A stretch of 64,000 bases of DNA. Source: Lachnospiraceae bacterium. Lineage in GTDB: Bacteria > Bacillota > Clostridia > Lachnospirales > Lachnospiraceae. The stretch is taken from positions 1 to 64,000 of the forward strand of contig SVEG01000003.1 in assembly GCA_015057505.1 (NCBI GenBank), written 5' to 3'. Below the pieces are notes generated by a model. That model was given only the letters and a program-made list of their open reading frames with translations. It searched no databases and was not told the origin of the DNA. A program made the position numbers and the translations under genes. Shown here piece after piece: positions 27,745 through 37,895 of this stretch (positions within the stretch are counted from its first letter, which is position 1; each line of letters begins with the position of its first letter).

Positions 27745-27766
27745 TATACAAAAAGCTTTTTGTATA
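27745..27766. promoter_or_regulatory. 22-bp perfect palindrome at the transcription start
   Basis: TATACAAAAAG and its complement CTTTTTGTATA form a gap-free palindrome starting 4 bp after the -10 box. It could be a second operator or a 5' hairpin of the mRNA. Confidence 0.6.
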
Positions 27767-27789
27767 AAAATACCGGAGGAAATTAAATA

Positions 27790-28938
27790 ATGACGAAACA
27801 GAACTACACTATTGGTGACTTGGCGAGTATTTCGAAGGTTTCCACAAGAGCGATCCGCATCTACGAACAAAAAGGGCTTTTAACATCCAAACGTGATGCA
27901 GACAATAACTACCGATACTTTGACGAGGTTGCTAAGCTACAACTGCAACGAATTCAAATGTTAAAATATTTGGGTTTCTCACTAAATGCCATCAGCTGTG
28001 CTTTGATGCATTACAATAAGATTGAATTAGAAAAATCTTTTCTCGAACAAAAGAAACTACTGGAGGAAAAGATAATTGAGTTGCAGAGAATGATTCACTG
28101 CGTTGACCGTGCTTCCATCGAGTGTAAGCAGGTGGATTTTAATATCGATGATCTGTTTGATTCAATTAATCACATTATAATGGATCGTGTTGCAGATGAA
28201 CGTGTCTGGTGGCTCAAAAAATACAGCAACGAGCCGGAAGGGTGGTCTAAATGGATTTTTGATCAGGCTGGTTTATGTGAAGGCCAAAAGATAATGGATG
28301 CAGGAAGCGGCGCGGGAAATTTGTGGCGTTATAATCAGGATAGGATTCCGGATAATATAACTGTTTGCTGTGTGGATAAACATAATACACATGCAGATTC
28401 ATTTTATGAATGTGCTAAAGAAATACCGAACTTTTCATTTAGCTGGAATGATTTAGAGACCATGGAATTTGCAGAAGAATATGACTGCATTTTCTTTAAT
28501 CATGTTGTTTACTATATTGAGAATCCTATTGCATTATACCATAAATTCGCTAAGGCACTTAAGAACGATGGACAATTTATCTGTACATGGGGAGGAAGTC
28601 TGCTTCTTGAAAAACTTGCAGAGCTTCTGGCAGATTTTATGCCTTCGCAAGCTGCAAGACTCAAAAAGTGTATGAAGGAAAGGCAGGAAAAATTCCGTTC
28701 AAGGGAAGATGCTCTCGCTTCTGTATTCTCATCTGTTGAAAAAAGAGTGTATGAGATTAGTTTGCACTATGAAAACAGTCGTGAGTTGGCTGAATTTCTT
28801 AAAGTATATGCAGAAAAATTAAATTTTGATTTTTCTGACTGCATGGAAGAGTTCTGCGAATACCTTTCAAAGCGCTATGAAGGTAAGCCTATAGATTTTG
28901 TTAGAAATTCATATCTTTTTATTTGCAAGACAACATAA
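27790..28938 (+). CDS. MerR-family regulator fused to a SAM-dependent methyltransferase
   Basis: A 382-residue fusion. Residues 1-75 are a MerR winged helix (YTIGDLASISKVSTRAIRIYEQKGLL, then YRYFDEVAKLQLQRI), residues about 75-115 the dimerisation coiled coil, and residues about 140-382 a class I methyltransferase with motif I IMDAGSGAGNL (about 168-178) and a later acidic CVDKHNTHAD stretch. Ligand binding domains of MerR proteins sit at this C-terminal place, so the methyltransferase fold may sense SAM or a substrate, or may be active. It has a 19-bp-spacer promoter of its own and GGAGGA upstream. It stands alone, with no obvious target gene beyond itself. Confidence 0.85.
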   Translation: MTKQNYTIGDLASISKVSTRAIRIYEQKGLLTSKRDADNNYRYFDEVAKLQLQRIQMLKYLGFSLNAISCALMHYNKIELEKSFLEQKKLLEEKIIELQRMIHCVDRASIECKQVDFNIDDLFDSINHIIMDRVADERVWWLKKYSNEPEGWSKWIFDQAGLCEGQKIMDAGSGAGNLWRYNQDRIPDNITVCCVDKHNTHADSFYECAKEIPNFSFSWNDLETMEFAEEYDCIFFNHVVYYIENPIALYHKFAKALKNDGQFICTWGGSLLLEKLAELLADFMPSQAARLKKCMKERQEKFRSREDALASVFSSVEKRVYEISLHYENSRELAEFLKVYAEKLNFDFSDCMEEFCEYLSKRYEGKPIDFVRNSYLFICKTT

Positions 28939-28963
28939 TCTATCAGCATCTATACTAAAAAAT

Positions 28964-28996
28964 AAAGGCCTTCTCCGTTAGGGAAAAGGCCTTTTA
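28964..28996. terminator. Bidirectional terminator
   Basis: AAAGGCCTTCTCC/GGGAAAAGGCCTTT stem between convergent genes, with A runs before it and T runs after it. Confidence 0.8.
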
Positions 28997-29005
28997 AAAT
29001 TCTAG

Positions 29006-29806
29006 TTACGGTAAATTCACCTGTGTTCCGCCCGGAACCTCTACATACTCACCTGCAACATTAAGCCAGATTGAAATAGCGTTCGGGTTATAAACAAAGC
29101 TCAAATCAGCTGAGAACTGGAGGCGCTTTGCTGCATCCATGTAATCATAAATTTCGATGTTGGTAGCATACCAGATATCGTCGCGGTTCCCTACAAGCTC
29201 ACAGAAATCTTCGATTACGTTCCAGTTGTCCTTGTCTGTGAATTCGTAGCTGTGTCCCCACACATACATGAGATAGAGGTACTGCTTTTTGAAAAGGTCA
29301 ACGAACTGCTTGCCGTACTCAAGAAGGTTGTTATTGTGATGACAGGTTGCCTGCCATTCAAGCCAATCCTTAGGCATTCCGAAATGTCCCTTGCTGCCTA
29401 CGACTCTTGAATACTTGATTCCGAGGTGCGGAAGAACTTCTTTGATTTCCTTGCTGTAAGAACCGTTCGGATAAGAAAGCCCGCGAACGGGGTAGCCTGC
29501 TGCCGCTTCGAGTTCCTTACGGTCTTCCATAACCTGAGCAACGATTTCTTCCATCGGACAGCGTTCAATTGTGGGATGAGTATATGTATGACATGCAATC
29601 TCATGTCCCTTGTAGAGCTCAGCGAACTCTTCGGGCTTGATTCTCTTGGGGTCATTCTTAATACCTGCATTGATGTGGAATGTACCCTTGATACCATATT
29701 TGTTAAAAAGTGCAACGAGGCGGCGGTCTTCTTCTTTGCCGTCGTCATAGCTTAAAGTTAAAGCTTTGTGCTTTCCGCCCGGAAAACATGTGTAAATATT
29801 TTTCAT
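29006..29806 (-). CDS. Polysaccharide deacetylase (NodB domain, CE4)
   Basis: A 266-residue CE4-type deacetylase. Visible motifs are LSYDDG (catalytic base and metal Asp), HxxxH metal ligands in CHTYTH, and RGLSYPNGSYS. No signal peptide is seen, so it may act on cytoplasmic or imported carbohydrate rather than the wall. The start at 29806 has TAAGGAGG upstream. It is divergent from the GH2 gene, which may share its substrate. Confidence 0.88.
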   Translation of the reverse strand: MKNIYTCFPGGKHKALTLSYDDGKEEDRRLVALFNKYGIKGTFHINAGIKNDPKRIKPEEFAELYKGHEIACHTYTHPTIERCPMEEIVAQVMEDRKELEAAAGYPVRGLSYPNGSYSKEIKEVLPHLGIKYSRVVGSKGHFGMPKDWLEWQATCHHNNNLLEYGKQFVDLFKKQYLYLMYVWGHSYEFTDKDNWNVIEDFCELVGNRDDIWYATNIEIYDYMDAAKRLQFSADLSFVYNPNAISIWLNVAGEYVEVPGGTQVNLP

Positions 29807-29995
29807 GACAAACCTCCTTAAAGAGTCTTTTTTATATGTCATAATTTTACCATTTTTCAGCGTGAAAAACAATGTAAAATATTAATCGACAAAATGTATT
29901 TTGTACAAAAAAGACCAAGTATTTGACATTGTTTTTATAATGAAAAAATGATAGAATTATTACATTGTAAAACTAGTGAGAAAAGGATGTCGTAT

Positions 29996-32900
29996 ATGAG
30001 AGTAACAGACTTATCTGGAATATGGAGATTTCAAGAGGATCCGCGGGGGAGTGGAATGGAGGAGAAGTGGTTCCATTACACTCTTACGGATCAGATAAAT
30101 ATTCCGGGGATTATGCAGGCCCAAGGATACGGGGACGACATCACGCATGATACATGTTGGATGTCTTCTTTGCATGATAATATGTGGTATCTTAGAGAGG
30201 AATATAAGGGTGCACAGGAGGAAGGGATTAATGTTCCGTTTCTCGCACAGCCTCCCAAGCATTACATGGGTAAAGCATGGTACCAGAGAGAATTCGAAGT
30301 TATCGAGGAGGATGCAGGCTGTTACTTCAGACTTTTTATAGAGTGCACCAGATGGAATACCAAGGTGTGGGTTGATGATGAGTATGTCGGCGGAGAGATG
30401 AGCCTTTGTGCACCGCATGAGTTTGCGCTCGGCTGTCTTTCGGTAGGAGAACATCGCCTTACAATCTGTGTGGATAACGGTTTTTTGTTGCCGTACAGAC
30501 CTGACGGACATGGTATTACTGATGCGACAGCGGCGACATGGAACGGTCTTGTCGGTAGAGTGGAGCTTCGTGCAATGCCTGCGGTTTACATAAATAAAGT
30601 TGCAGTATATCCTGATTACGATACAAGAACAGTAACCGTAAAAGGTATTATTAACAAGGTATCTGCCGATAGCGAGAAGATTACTTTAACCGTTAATGAT
30701 ATAAAGAAAGAGTATCTTATCAAAAATGCAAAGTCCGAATTCTCGGTGGATGTTGAATATCCGAGGACGGCAGAGGCATGGGATGAATTTACACCGGTGC
30801 TTCATACGATAAACATAAAACTCGAAGGAACTTCACAGGGGACAGGTTTTGCCGATTCAAGAGAGATAAAATTTGGCTTTAGAAAACTGGAGACATATGA
30901 TGGTAGATTTTATGTAAACGGCAGACAAGCATATTTTAGAGGGACACATTTCGGTGGTGAGTTTCCGCTTACAGGTCATCCTGCCACGGGTGTGGACGAG
31001 TGGAAGAGAATCTTTAATATCTGTAAAGAGTGGGGACTTAATTTCATGCGTTTTCACTCATATTGTCCGCCGGAGGCAGCGTTTGAGGTGGCCGATGAGC
31101 TCGGCATTTATTTACAGGTAGAGTGTGGCATGTGGAATTGCTTCAGGGAAGATAATGACATGCTTCTTGTGCTTAAGGAGGAGACCAAGCGAATTTTATC
31201 AAGCTTTGGCAATCACCCTTCTTTTGTGATGCTTTCTCCGAGCAATGAGCCGGCAGGCGGCTGGTTCGGACAGCTTATGGAGTGGGTTAAGTTTGTAAGG
31301 GCATATGATACAAGAAGACTTTATACAATGCAGTCAGGCTGGCCGTTTCCGTGTGCTTCGGAGGATATAACGGATAATGACTATTTGTATTATCACCGTT
31401 CGGCAAAAGGACCTCACAGAGGCGGTACGATAAGAGGCAAGGAAGGCTGGTACGGTAGTGACTACCGAGCATCACTTGAAGGTGTTAAGCAGCCTGTTAT
31501 TTGTCATGAACTCGGACAGTGGTGCAGTTATCCTGATTTTAGTGTGACAGATAAATTTACCGGTTATCTTAAACCGGGTAACTATAAAGTTTTTGAGGCA
31601 AGAGCCGAAAAACAAGGTCTCCTTGATAAAAATAAGGAACTTGCGGAAGCTTCCGGCAAATTCCAGGCGCAGATGTACAAGGAGGATTTGGAGGCCAATT
31701 TTAGAACACCCAAGATATATGGGTTTGAGCTTCTTGATTTGCATGATTATCTGGGACAGGGAACAGCGCTTGTCGGTGTGCTTGATGCATTTTGGGAGGA
31801 AAAGGGCTATGTTACCGCTGAAGAATTCAGGCGTTCCTGCGCAGAGACGGTCATTCTTATTCGTATGCCGAAGTTCGTATATACTGATGCCGAGACTTTT
31901 GAGGCATCACTTGAGCTTGCGCATTTTGCAAAGGAACCGCTTAAGGGCTGTACGCTTAAGTGGGAAGTGCATGAGAGAGAAAGAGGCCTCTTAAAAAAGG
32001 GTGAATTTGTGCTCGGTCAAATAAATAATGGTAAAAATATTCCGGTGGGTGATGTTATATTTAATCTTTCGGGTATGCCTACACCGGGTGCTTACGATAT
32101 CCGTGCATGGATTGACGGAACAGATATATATAACGAGTGGCACTTCTGGCTTTATGAGGCAGAGGGAACAATTGGGCAGTTTGCAGAAGATAATAAGAAG
32201 GTTGTTTATACGAGAGCATATAGGGAGGCAGTAAGTGCACTTTCAGAGGGCAAAACTGTTGTGTATATGCCGTCGCTTTCAGTGCTTGACTGGAATTGTC
32301 CGCGTCTTGGCACAACTCCCGTATTTTGGAATTCGCAGATGGGTCCCGGATGGGGCAGAAGTCTTGGACTTTTAATTGATAATAAACATCCTGCACTTAA
32401 AAATTTCCCGACGGAGTATTATGAAGAATGGCAGTGGGAGCGGATTGTAAGATGTGCAAAGGGCTTTAATCTTGAGGCATTTCCAAGTGATTTTAACCCG
32501 ATTGTGCAGCCGATTGATGATTGGAACAGAAGTTACAGGCTTGGAATGGTTTGGGAAGCAAAGGCATTTGGCGGTAAGCTTTTGTTTGTGAGTGCGGACC
32601 TTGAGGAAGCTGCCAAGACTTCTCCTGCGGCAATACAGCTTTTTAAATCGCTTGTCGAGTATGCGGCATCGGATGAGTTTAATCCGCAGTTTGAACTTGA
32701 TGAGAGCATGTGGGAGAAATGTTTTGCAGATACCTTGTCGCTTAAGAGATACAATGTTAAGGCAGAGTTTCCCGATAATGTAGAGATAAAGGATGAACAG
32801 AAAGAAGCACTTTTTGAGTGTAGTCCTGACAGAATGTTCTGGGTAAGAGGCTGTGGTTATCCTTTTGAGATAACACTTTGTTGGGAAAATCCCATGAAAG

Positions 32901-33295
32901 TCGAAGGACTTAAGTATATGCCGGGCCAGTTTCACAGAAATCATGTTGGAGATATTTGCAACTATGAGATAGAAGCGCTTATCGGCTCGCAGTGGGTAAA
33001 TGTTGCTAAGGATTCCTGCACAACTTCTTTTGACCTTAAGTACATGCCGTTTTCAGTGACGATAGAGACGACAAAAGTTCGTCTTAAGATACTTAGCAGT
33101 TTTGGCAAGGATAAGTATTATTCATGGTTTGAAGATTCTGAAGGCTTTAACTATAAAGTAATAGATTTTAAAGATAAGGACGTTGCAATTGGTGCATTGG
33201 GACTTGTTGTTTTAGATGACAGCTGGCAGGACATGACCGACAATGAAATTTCATATAAAGAAACAAAGACGATTACTGTCGAAATAGATGATTAA
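29996..33295 (+). CDS. Glycoside hydrolase family 2 protein
   Basis: A 1099-residue cytoplasmic glycosidase (no signal peptide). Order: sugar-binding jelly-roll (about 1-190), Ig-like domain (about 190-290), TIM barrel (about 290-590) with acid/base E418 in PSNEPAG and candidate nucleophile E505 in ICHELGQW, then extra beta-rich domains. The last 120 residues look like a discoidin/F5-8-type fold (VRLKILSSFGKDKYYSWFE). GH2 members include beta-galactosidases, glucuronidases and mannosidases; the exact specificity cannot be told. ATG at 29996 is chosen because GAAAAGG stands 8 bases upstream; upstream ATGs at 29948 and 29987 have poor sites. Confidence 0.85.
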   Translation: MRVTDLSGIWRFQEDPRGSGMEEKWFHYTLTDQINIPGIMQAQGYGDDITHDTCWMSSLHDNMWYLREEYKGAQEEGINVPFLAQPPKHYMGKAWYQREFEVIEEDAGCYFRLFIECTRWNTKVWVDDEYVGGEMSLCAPHEFALGCLSVGEHRLTICVDNGFLLPYRPDGHGITDATAATWNGLVGRVELRAMPAVYINKVAVYPDYDTRTVTVKGIINKVSADSEKITLTVNDIKKEYLIKNAKSEFSVDVEYPRTAEAWDEFTPVLHTINIKLEGTSQGTGFADSREIKFGFRKLETYDGRFYVNGRQAYFRGTHFGGEFPLTGHPATGVDEWKRIFNICKEWGLNFMRFHSYCPPEAAFEVADELGIYLQVECGMWNCFREDNDMLLVLKEETKRILSSFGNHPSFVMLSPSNEPAGGWFGQLMEWVKFVRAYDTRRLYTMQSGWPFPCASEDITDNDYLYYHRSAKGPHRGGTIRGKEGWYGSDYRASLEGVKQPVICHELGQWCSYPDFSVTDKFTGYLKPGNYKVFEARAEKQGLLDKNKELAEASGKFQAQMYKEDLEANFRTPKIYGFELLDLHDYLGQGTALVGVLDAFWEEKGYVTAEEFRRSCAETVILIRMPKFVYTDAETFEASLELAHFAKEPLKGCTLKWEVHERERGLLKKGEFVLGQINNGKNIPVGDVIFNLSGMPTPGAYDIRAWIDGTDIYNEWHFWLYEAEGTIGQFAEDNKKVVYTRAYREAVSALSEGKTVVYMPSLSVLDWNCPRLGTTPVFWNSQMGPGWGRSLGLLIDNKHPALKNFPTEYYEEWQWERIVRCAKGFNLEAFPSDFNPIVQPIDDWNRSYRLGMVWEAKAFGGKLLFVSADLEEAAKTSPAAIQLFKSLVEYAASDEFNPQFELDESMWEKCFADTLSLKRYNVKAEFPDNVEIKDEQKEALFECSPDRMFWVRGCGYPFEITLCWENPMKVEGLKYMPGQFHRNHVGDICNYEIEALIGSQWVNVAKDSCTTSFDLKYMPFSVTIETTKVRLKILSSFGKDKYYSWFEDSEGFNYKVIDFKDKDVAIGALGLVVLDDSWQDMTDNEISYKETKTITVEIDD

Positions 33296-33359
33296 TTGCG
33301 GTTGTTTTTTCTTGCAGTAATAAGGTGTAATATGGTACGTTAGAGTAAGGTGTGAAAAT

Positions 33360-34655
33360 ATGAATTATGTACAGGCAGTAGAATATTTGATGAATATACC
33401 CAAGTTTACACACGAGCCGGGACTTGAACCGGCAAAGAGGCTTTTAAAACTTCTTGGGAATCCCGAAGAAAATAAAAAAATAATTCACGTCGCAGGTACA
33501 AACGGTAAAGGTTCAGTATGCGCATATATGAATTCCGTGCTTACAAAAGCGGGAATAAACACGGGGCTTTTTACATCACCGCATCTTGTGCGTATTGAAG
33601 AACGTATCAGAATAAACGGTCGTATGGTAAGCGAGGAGCTTTTTGCCGAGGCATTTGAAGTTGTTTTAAAATGTGCCGGAGAGCTTGAGGCGGAATTCGG
33701 CAGATTGTCATTCTTTGAATTTCTCTTTGGTATGGCGATGTATTGCTTTGATAAGGCTGGAGTTGAGTATATTGTACTTGAGACCGGACTTGGAGGAAGA
33801 CTGGACGCAACCAATGCGATAGAGCAACCTGCTGTTACTGTTATTACACCGGTAAGCTTTGATCATGTGGGAGTGCTTGGCGACACCATAGAGGCCATTG
33901 CCGGTGAGAAGGCAGGTATTATAAAGAAGAATGTGCCGATAGTATTTTGGGCTGAAAATGAGACCGTTAGGGAGGTTGTTTTTGCAAGAGCGGAAAAACT
34001 CGGTGCACCATGTCGTCCGATTGTTAAAAGCAATTATGAAATTTTAAAAAACAGCAATAAATCTGTTGATTTTTGTGTGCATAATCGGTATTATAAAAAT
34101 AGTGGGTATTCAGTACCATTTCCGGCTGTTTATCAGGCGGGGAATGCCATGCTTGCCATAGAGGCGCTTGATGTTCTTGCGCTTACCGATGAGCGTATTA
34201 CATACGAGAGAGTGGCAGATGGAATTAAGAATACTTCATGGGCAGGACGCTTTGAAGAGATTGCGCCGGGAGTTATAGTTGACGGTGCACATAACGAGGA
34301 TGGAATCAGAAGCTTTATTGAAGCTGTGAACGGTATTCCGAGGGTAGGAAGGATAATCATCCTGTTTACTGTCATGAAGGACAAGGATTACCGGACGATG
34401 GTTGAGATGCTTTGTGAACAGGTGGATTTCGATGTCATTATCGTTACGGAGAGTGACGGTGGTTCAGGACGTGCTGTGGATGCTTTTTCACTTAAGGAAG
34501 AATTTAATGACCACACTGATAAGAAGGTCATTGCAATAGAAGATTTGGAGGCTGCCCTTAGGGCCGGTTTGGAACTTATAGGGGAGAACGATACACTATA
34601 TTGTGTCGGTTCGCTTTATCTCGTCGGGGCAGTTCTTAAAGAATATGGGAGGTAA
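33360..34655 (+). CDS. folC: Folylpolyglutamate synthase/dihydrofolate synthase
   Basis: A 431-residue Mur-ligase-like enzyme that adds glutamate to folates. The ATP loop is HVAGTNGKGSV (about residues 42-52). ETGLGGRLDATN, TPVSFDHVGVLG and the C-terminal VDGAHNEDGI are family signatures. AAGGTG precedes ATG. It is followed after 3 bases by a 49-codon ORF. Confidence 0.95.
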   Translation: MNYVQAVEYLMNIPKFTHEPGLEPAKRLLKLLGNPEENKKIIHVAGTNGKGSVCAYMNSVLTKAGINTGLFTSPHLVRIEERIRINGRMVSEELFAEAFEVVLKCAGELEAEFGRLSFFEFLFGMAMYCFDKAGVEYIVLETGLGGRLDATNAIEQPAVTVITPVSFDHVGVLGDTIEAIAGEKAGIIKKNVPIVFWAENETVREVVFARAEKLGAPCRPIVKSNYEILKNSNKSVDFCVHNRYYKNSGYSVPFPAVYQAGNAMLAIEALDVLALTDERITYERVADGIKNTSWAGRFEEIAPGVIVDGAHNEDGIRSFIEAVNGIPRVGRIIILFTVMKDKDYRTMVEMLCEQVDFDVIIVTESDGGSGRAVDAFSLKEEFNDHTDKKVIAIEDLEAALRAGLELIGENDTLYCVGSLYLVGAVLKEYGR

Positions 34656-34658
34656 ACA

Positions 34659-34808
34659 ATGATTAATTTTGATGAAGAAATCAAGAAGTTTCATCCGAGT
34701 CCGGAGGTAGAAGAAACAGAGGCCATAATCAACGGAGACAATCTGACAGACATGGTAGACATAATGCTTGAACTTTTGAAGGAAAAGGATAAGGATAAAG
34801 AAGACTAG
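34659..34808 (+). CDS. Small acidic protein downstream of folC
   Basis: A 49-residue protein starting MINFDEEIKKFHPSPEVEE and ending in a lysine/aspartate-rich tail. GGGAGG lies 7 bases before ATG and overlaps the folC end, so the two are probably co-translated. It is predicted to be largely helical. I do not recognise the family; the strong ribosome binding site and tight spacing support a real gene. Confidence 0.65.
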   Translation: MINFDEEIKKFHPSPEVEETEAIINGDNLTDMVDIMLELLKEKDKDKED

Positions 34809-34839
34809 CCGATACGTAATGTACAGATAGGAGTATAGG

Positions 34840-36300
34840 ATGAGATGCTACAAGTGTAATGCCACTTTGTCAGAGAATGACTTTTGTAACAGATGTGGCA
34901 CAGATGTTAAAATATACAAAAAGATTATAAAAAGCTCTGAAGCATATTATAATTTGGGACTAGAGAAGGCAAAGAACAGGGATTTGTCAGGTGCGGTTGA
35001 ATGTTTGAAGCGTAGTGTGAAGTTTAATAAGCATAATACCAATGCGAGAAATCTTTTGGGACTTGTATATTTTGAGATGGGAGAGGCAGTTTCTGCACTT
35101 TCACAGTGGGTAATAAGTCTTAATTTGCAGCCGGAGAAGAATATTGCCGATAAGTATCTGGATCAGGTACAGCGTAATCCGGGCAGACTTGAGACGATTA
35201 ACCAGACAATTAAGAAGTATAACCAGACAGTTCAGTATGCTACGCAGGAGAGCGAAGACCTTGCCATAATCCAGATGAAGAAGGTACTTAACCTTTATCC
35301 GAATATGGTAAAGGGTCATCAGCTTTTAGCATTATTATATATGAAGACCGGAGATTACGAGAAGGCACTTAAGCCTATCATGAAGGCTCTTGCCATAGAC
35401 CATAATAACACCTTGTCTTTACAGTATTATAATGAGATACAGGCAGAGATTGAACGGATAAGAAAAGAGAATGGAACTGCCGACAGAAGTGGTAAGAATC
35501 GTTTTCCGCAGAATAGGGTTAATTTGGCATATGTCAGTGTACCGGAGACAAGTAATCAGGGTTCTAATAGCGATGTTGTAATACCGCAGACCAAGTACAA
35601 GGAATCCTCCGGTAACGGTGGCTTTATTGTGCTTAACGTAATTCTTGGAATTGCAATCGGCGTAGCACTGTTTTGGTTCCTTATTCTTCCCAGTAAGCTT
35701 TCACAGCAGAAGATAGAGTTTGAGGACAAACTTGCCGAAAAGAATGTATCAATTGACAATAGCGCAACTGTTATAACGAATCTTCAGGATACCATTACTG
35801 AGCTTGAAGCGGATTGTGTACAACTCAAGAAGACCATTGCAGGTCTTGAAGAGGAGAATGAAGCTTTACCGATATATGAGACATTGGTTGGCGGAGTTGA
35901 GTTGTATACATCAGGTAAGTATTTGCCTGCATATGAACTTCTAAAGACAATTAATCTTGCAGAGGTTGAAGGAATTGTAAGTGATGAGAATTTTACTTCT
36001 GCATATAACGGTATAATGGCTCTCAACAATGTGCAGGTAGCACTTATATATTATGAGGATGCCTATAACAATTACTATTCCAAGAAAGAGTATGATACTG
36101 CGGCGGAGAAGCTTTTACTGGCGTATGCGCTTAATCCCAATCATGTGGATACGGTATACTTTATTGCAAGGGCATATGATTTGTCGCCTACAAGCGGTTC
36201 GGATGCGCAGGCAAAGCCTTATTATCAGGAGGTTATTGATAAGTTTCCGGATAGCGATAGGGTAAATAATGCCAAGAGTTATCTTTCAAAAATAAAATAA
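34840..36300 (+). CDS. Zinc-ribbon TPR membrane protein
   Basis: A 486-residue protein. An N-terminal zinc ribbon (CYKCNATLSENDFCNRCG, residues 3-20) is followed by TPR-like repeats (about 30-210), one transmembrane helix (about 265-288), a coiled coil (about 290-345) and C-terminal TPRs (about 345-486) ending in a YbgF-like segment. The likely role is a scaffold that spans the membrane; partners are unknown. ATAGGAGTATAGG precedes ATG. Confidence 0.8.
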   Translation: MRCYKCNATLSENDFCNRCGTDVKIYKKIIKSSEAYYNLGLEKAKNRDLSGAVECLKRSVKFNKHNTNARNLLGLVYFEMGEAVSALSQWVISLNLQPEKNIADKYLDQVQRNPGRLETINQTIKKYNQTVQYATQESEDLAIIQMKKVLNLYPNMVKGHQLLALLYMKTGDYEKALKPIMKALAIDHNNTLSLQYYNEIQAEIERIRKENGTADRSGKNRFPQNRVNLAYVSVPETSNQGSNSDVVIPQTKYKESSGNGGFIVLNVILGIAIGVALFWFLILPSKLSQQKIEFEDKLAEKNVSIDNSATVITNLQDTITELEADCVQLKKTIAGLEEENEALPIYETLVGGVELYTSGKYLPAYELLKTINLAEVEGIVSDENFTSAYNGIMALNNVQVALIYYEDAYNNYYSKKEYDTAAEKLLLAYALNPNHVDTVYFIARAYDLSPTSGSDAQAKPYYQEVIDKFPDSDRVNNAKSYLSKIK

Positions 36301-36326
36301 TACAATTTAATATAACTATAATTATA

Positions 36327-36386
36327 CACACGAAGTACGACAGATAAAGCGGTGATACCGGGAATCTTAAGTACTTCGTGTTTTTT
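36327..36386 (+). terminator. Intrinsic terminator before the spoIIA operon
   Basis: CACGAAGTAC (36329-36338) pairs with GTACTTCGTG (36371-36380), followed by six T residues; the loop is about 32 bases. Confidence 0.8.
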
Positions 36387-36417
36387 GTTTAAAAATCAGT
36401 AAAAACGGAGGAGAATT

Positions 36418-36753
36418 ATGGATACTACATACGAAATTCAAAATAGAATATTAATTATTCATCTTTCGAAAGAACTTGACCATCACAGTGCGGTAGGAGT
36501 CAGGTATACAGCAGACGGGCTTTTGGAACAGGGTCAGAGTGACAGCATAGTGTTTGATTTTACAGACACTGTTTTCATGGACAGCTCCGGTATAGGGGTA
36601 ATTATGGGAAGATATAAAAAGGTAATGAAACGGGGAGGTTTTGTGGGAGTTGTTGGCGTTGGACCATGTATTCGCAGGATATTGGAAATATCGGGAATGT
36701 ATAAGCTGGTGGAAAATCTTGACGGGAAGCAGGAGGAAGGATATGCAAACTAA
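36418..36753 (+). CDS. spoIIAA: Anti-sigma-F factor antagonist SpoIIAA
   Basis: A 111-residue STAS-domain protein. The phosphorylatable serine lies in [13 protein letters not shown]. In sporulation the dephosphorylated form releases sigma F from SpoIIAB in the forespore. GGAGGAG precedes ATG. First gene of the spoIIA operon. Confidence 0.95.
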   Translation: MDTTYEIQNRILIIHLSKELDHHSAVGVRYTADGLLEQGQSDSIVFDFTDTVFMDSSGIGVIMGRYKKVMKRGGFVGVVGVGPCIRRILEISGMYKLVENLDGKQEEGYAN

Positions 36754-37183
36754 TGAGATGACTTTGGAATTTGACAGCAAATCTGAAAATGAAGGATTTG
36801 CAAGAGTGGCTGTGGCAGCATTTGCATCGCAGCTTGACCCTACACTTGAGGAAATTGCCGACATAAAAACAGCGGTTTCTGAGGCCGTTACAAATGCAAT
36901 AATTCATGGATATGAGAACAAACCGGGAAGAGTCAGGATGGAATGCAAAATACATAACGGTGAATTTTTCGTTACAGTATCGGACAAAGGAAAAGGAATA
37001 GAAGATATAGAGCAGGCAATGGAACCGCTTTTTACAACAAAACCTGAATTAGAACGCTCCGGTATGGGTTTTGTTTTTATGGATGTTTTTATGGACGCGC
37101 TGGAGGTACTTTCGATTCCGGGCGAGGGCTGTACCGTACGAATGAAGAAGAAAATCGGGGCGGTTTCAGGCAAAAATGGATGA
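36743..37183 (+). CDS. spoIIAB: Anti-sigma-F factor/serine kinase SpoIIAB
   Basis: A 146-residue GHKL kinase. The N box is [11 protein letters not shown]1 is DKGKGIED and a later G box is [10 protein letters not shown]. It holds sigma F inactive and phosphorylates SpoIIAA. The start at 36743 follows AGGAGGAAGG and overlaps spoIIAA by 11 bases; upstream in-frame starts lie inside spoIIAA. Confidence 0.95.
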   Translation: MQTNEMTLEFDSKSENEGFARVAVAAFASQLDPTLEEIADIKTAVSEAVTNAIIHGYENKPGRVRMECKIHNGEFFVTVSDKGKGIEDIEQAMEPLFTTKPELERSGMGFVFMDVFMDALEVLSIPGEGCTVRMKKKIGAVSGKNG

Positions 37184-37895
37184 AACAATCCTTTTAATTG
37201 AGGCTGCACACGACGGGGATAAAAATGCCAGAGAACGCCTGGTAACAGAGAACATGGGCTTAATCTGGAGCATAGTCCGAAGGTTTTCAGGCAGAGGATA
37301 CGAGATGGAGGATTTGTTTCAAATAGGAAGTATAGGTCTTATGAAGGCAATTGATAAATTTGATACGTCATTTCAGGTTAAGTTTTCGACGTATGCAGTG
37401 CCTATGATAAGCGGAGAGATAAAGAGATTTTTGCGTGACGACGGAATGGTTAAGGTGAGTCGTTCAATAAAGGAGAATGGCTGGAAACTTAATCGAGCAA
37501 GTGAAAAGCTTTTATATGAAACAGGAAGAGAGCCGACTATTGAGGAGTTGTCACAGGAAACGGGGCTTTTAAAAGAAGACATAGTTATGGCTCTTGAAGC
37601 AAATACTGAAATAGAATCAATTTATAAATCGGTTTATCAGGGGGATGGTAACGAAATTTTTCTTGTGGACAAGTTACCGGAAAAGTGTGATGAAAATGAA
37701 AGACTGATAAACAGTCTTGCTTTGGAGCAGATTATGGCAGAGCTTTCGGAGGAGGAGAGGATAATTATTGAACTTAGGTATTTTCATGAAAAAACTCAGA
37801 CGGAGGTGGCAAAAGAGCTTTCAGTAAGCCAGGTACAGATTTCGAGGATGGAGAAAAGGATACTGCTGAAAATGCGTGAAAAAATGGCCGGATAA
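37176..37895 (+). CDS. sigF: Forespore RNA polymerase sigma factor F (SpoIIAC)
   Basis: A 239-residue sigma-70-type factor with region 2 ([39 protein letters not shown] region), region 3 and a region 4 helix-turn-helix ([21 protein letters not shown]). It overlaps spoIIAB by 8 bases. It directs early forespore transcription. Confidence 0.95.
   Translation: MDETILLIEAAHDGDKNARERLVTENMGLIWSIVRRFSGRGYEMEDLFQIGSIGLMKAIDKFDTSFQVKFSTYAVPMISGEIKRFLRDDGMVKVSRSIKENGWKLNRASEKLLYETGREPTIEELSQETGLLKEDIVMALEANTEIESIYKSVYQGDGNEIFLVDKLPEKCDENERLINSLALEQIMAELSEEERIIIELRYFHEKTQTEVAKELSVSQVQISRMEKRILLKMREKMAG

Noticed and set aside
29933-29965. TTGACA close to TATAAT before the GH2 gene
   Set aside because: The boxes are only about 8 bp apart and cannot act together as a sigma-A promoter.
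32372-32944. 190-codon minus-strand frame within the GH2 gene
   Set aside because: Antisense shadow with unusual composition; the plus-strand GH2 protein continues through it with domain similarity.
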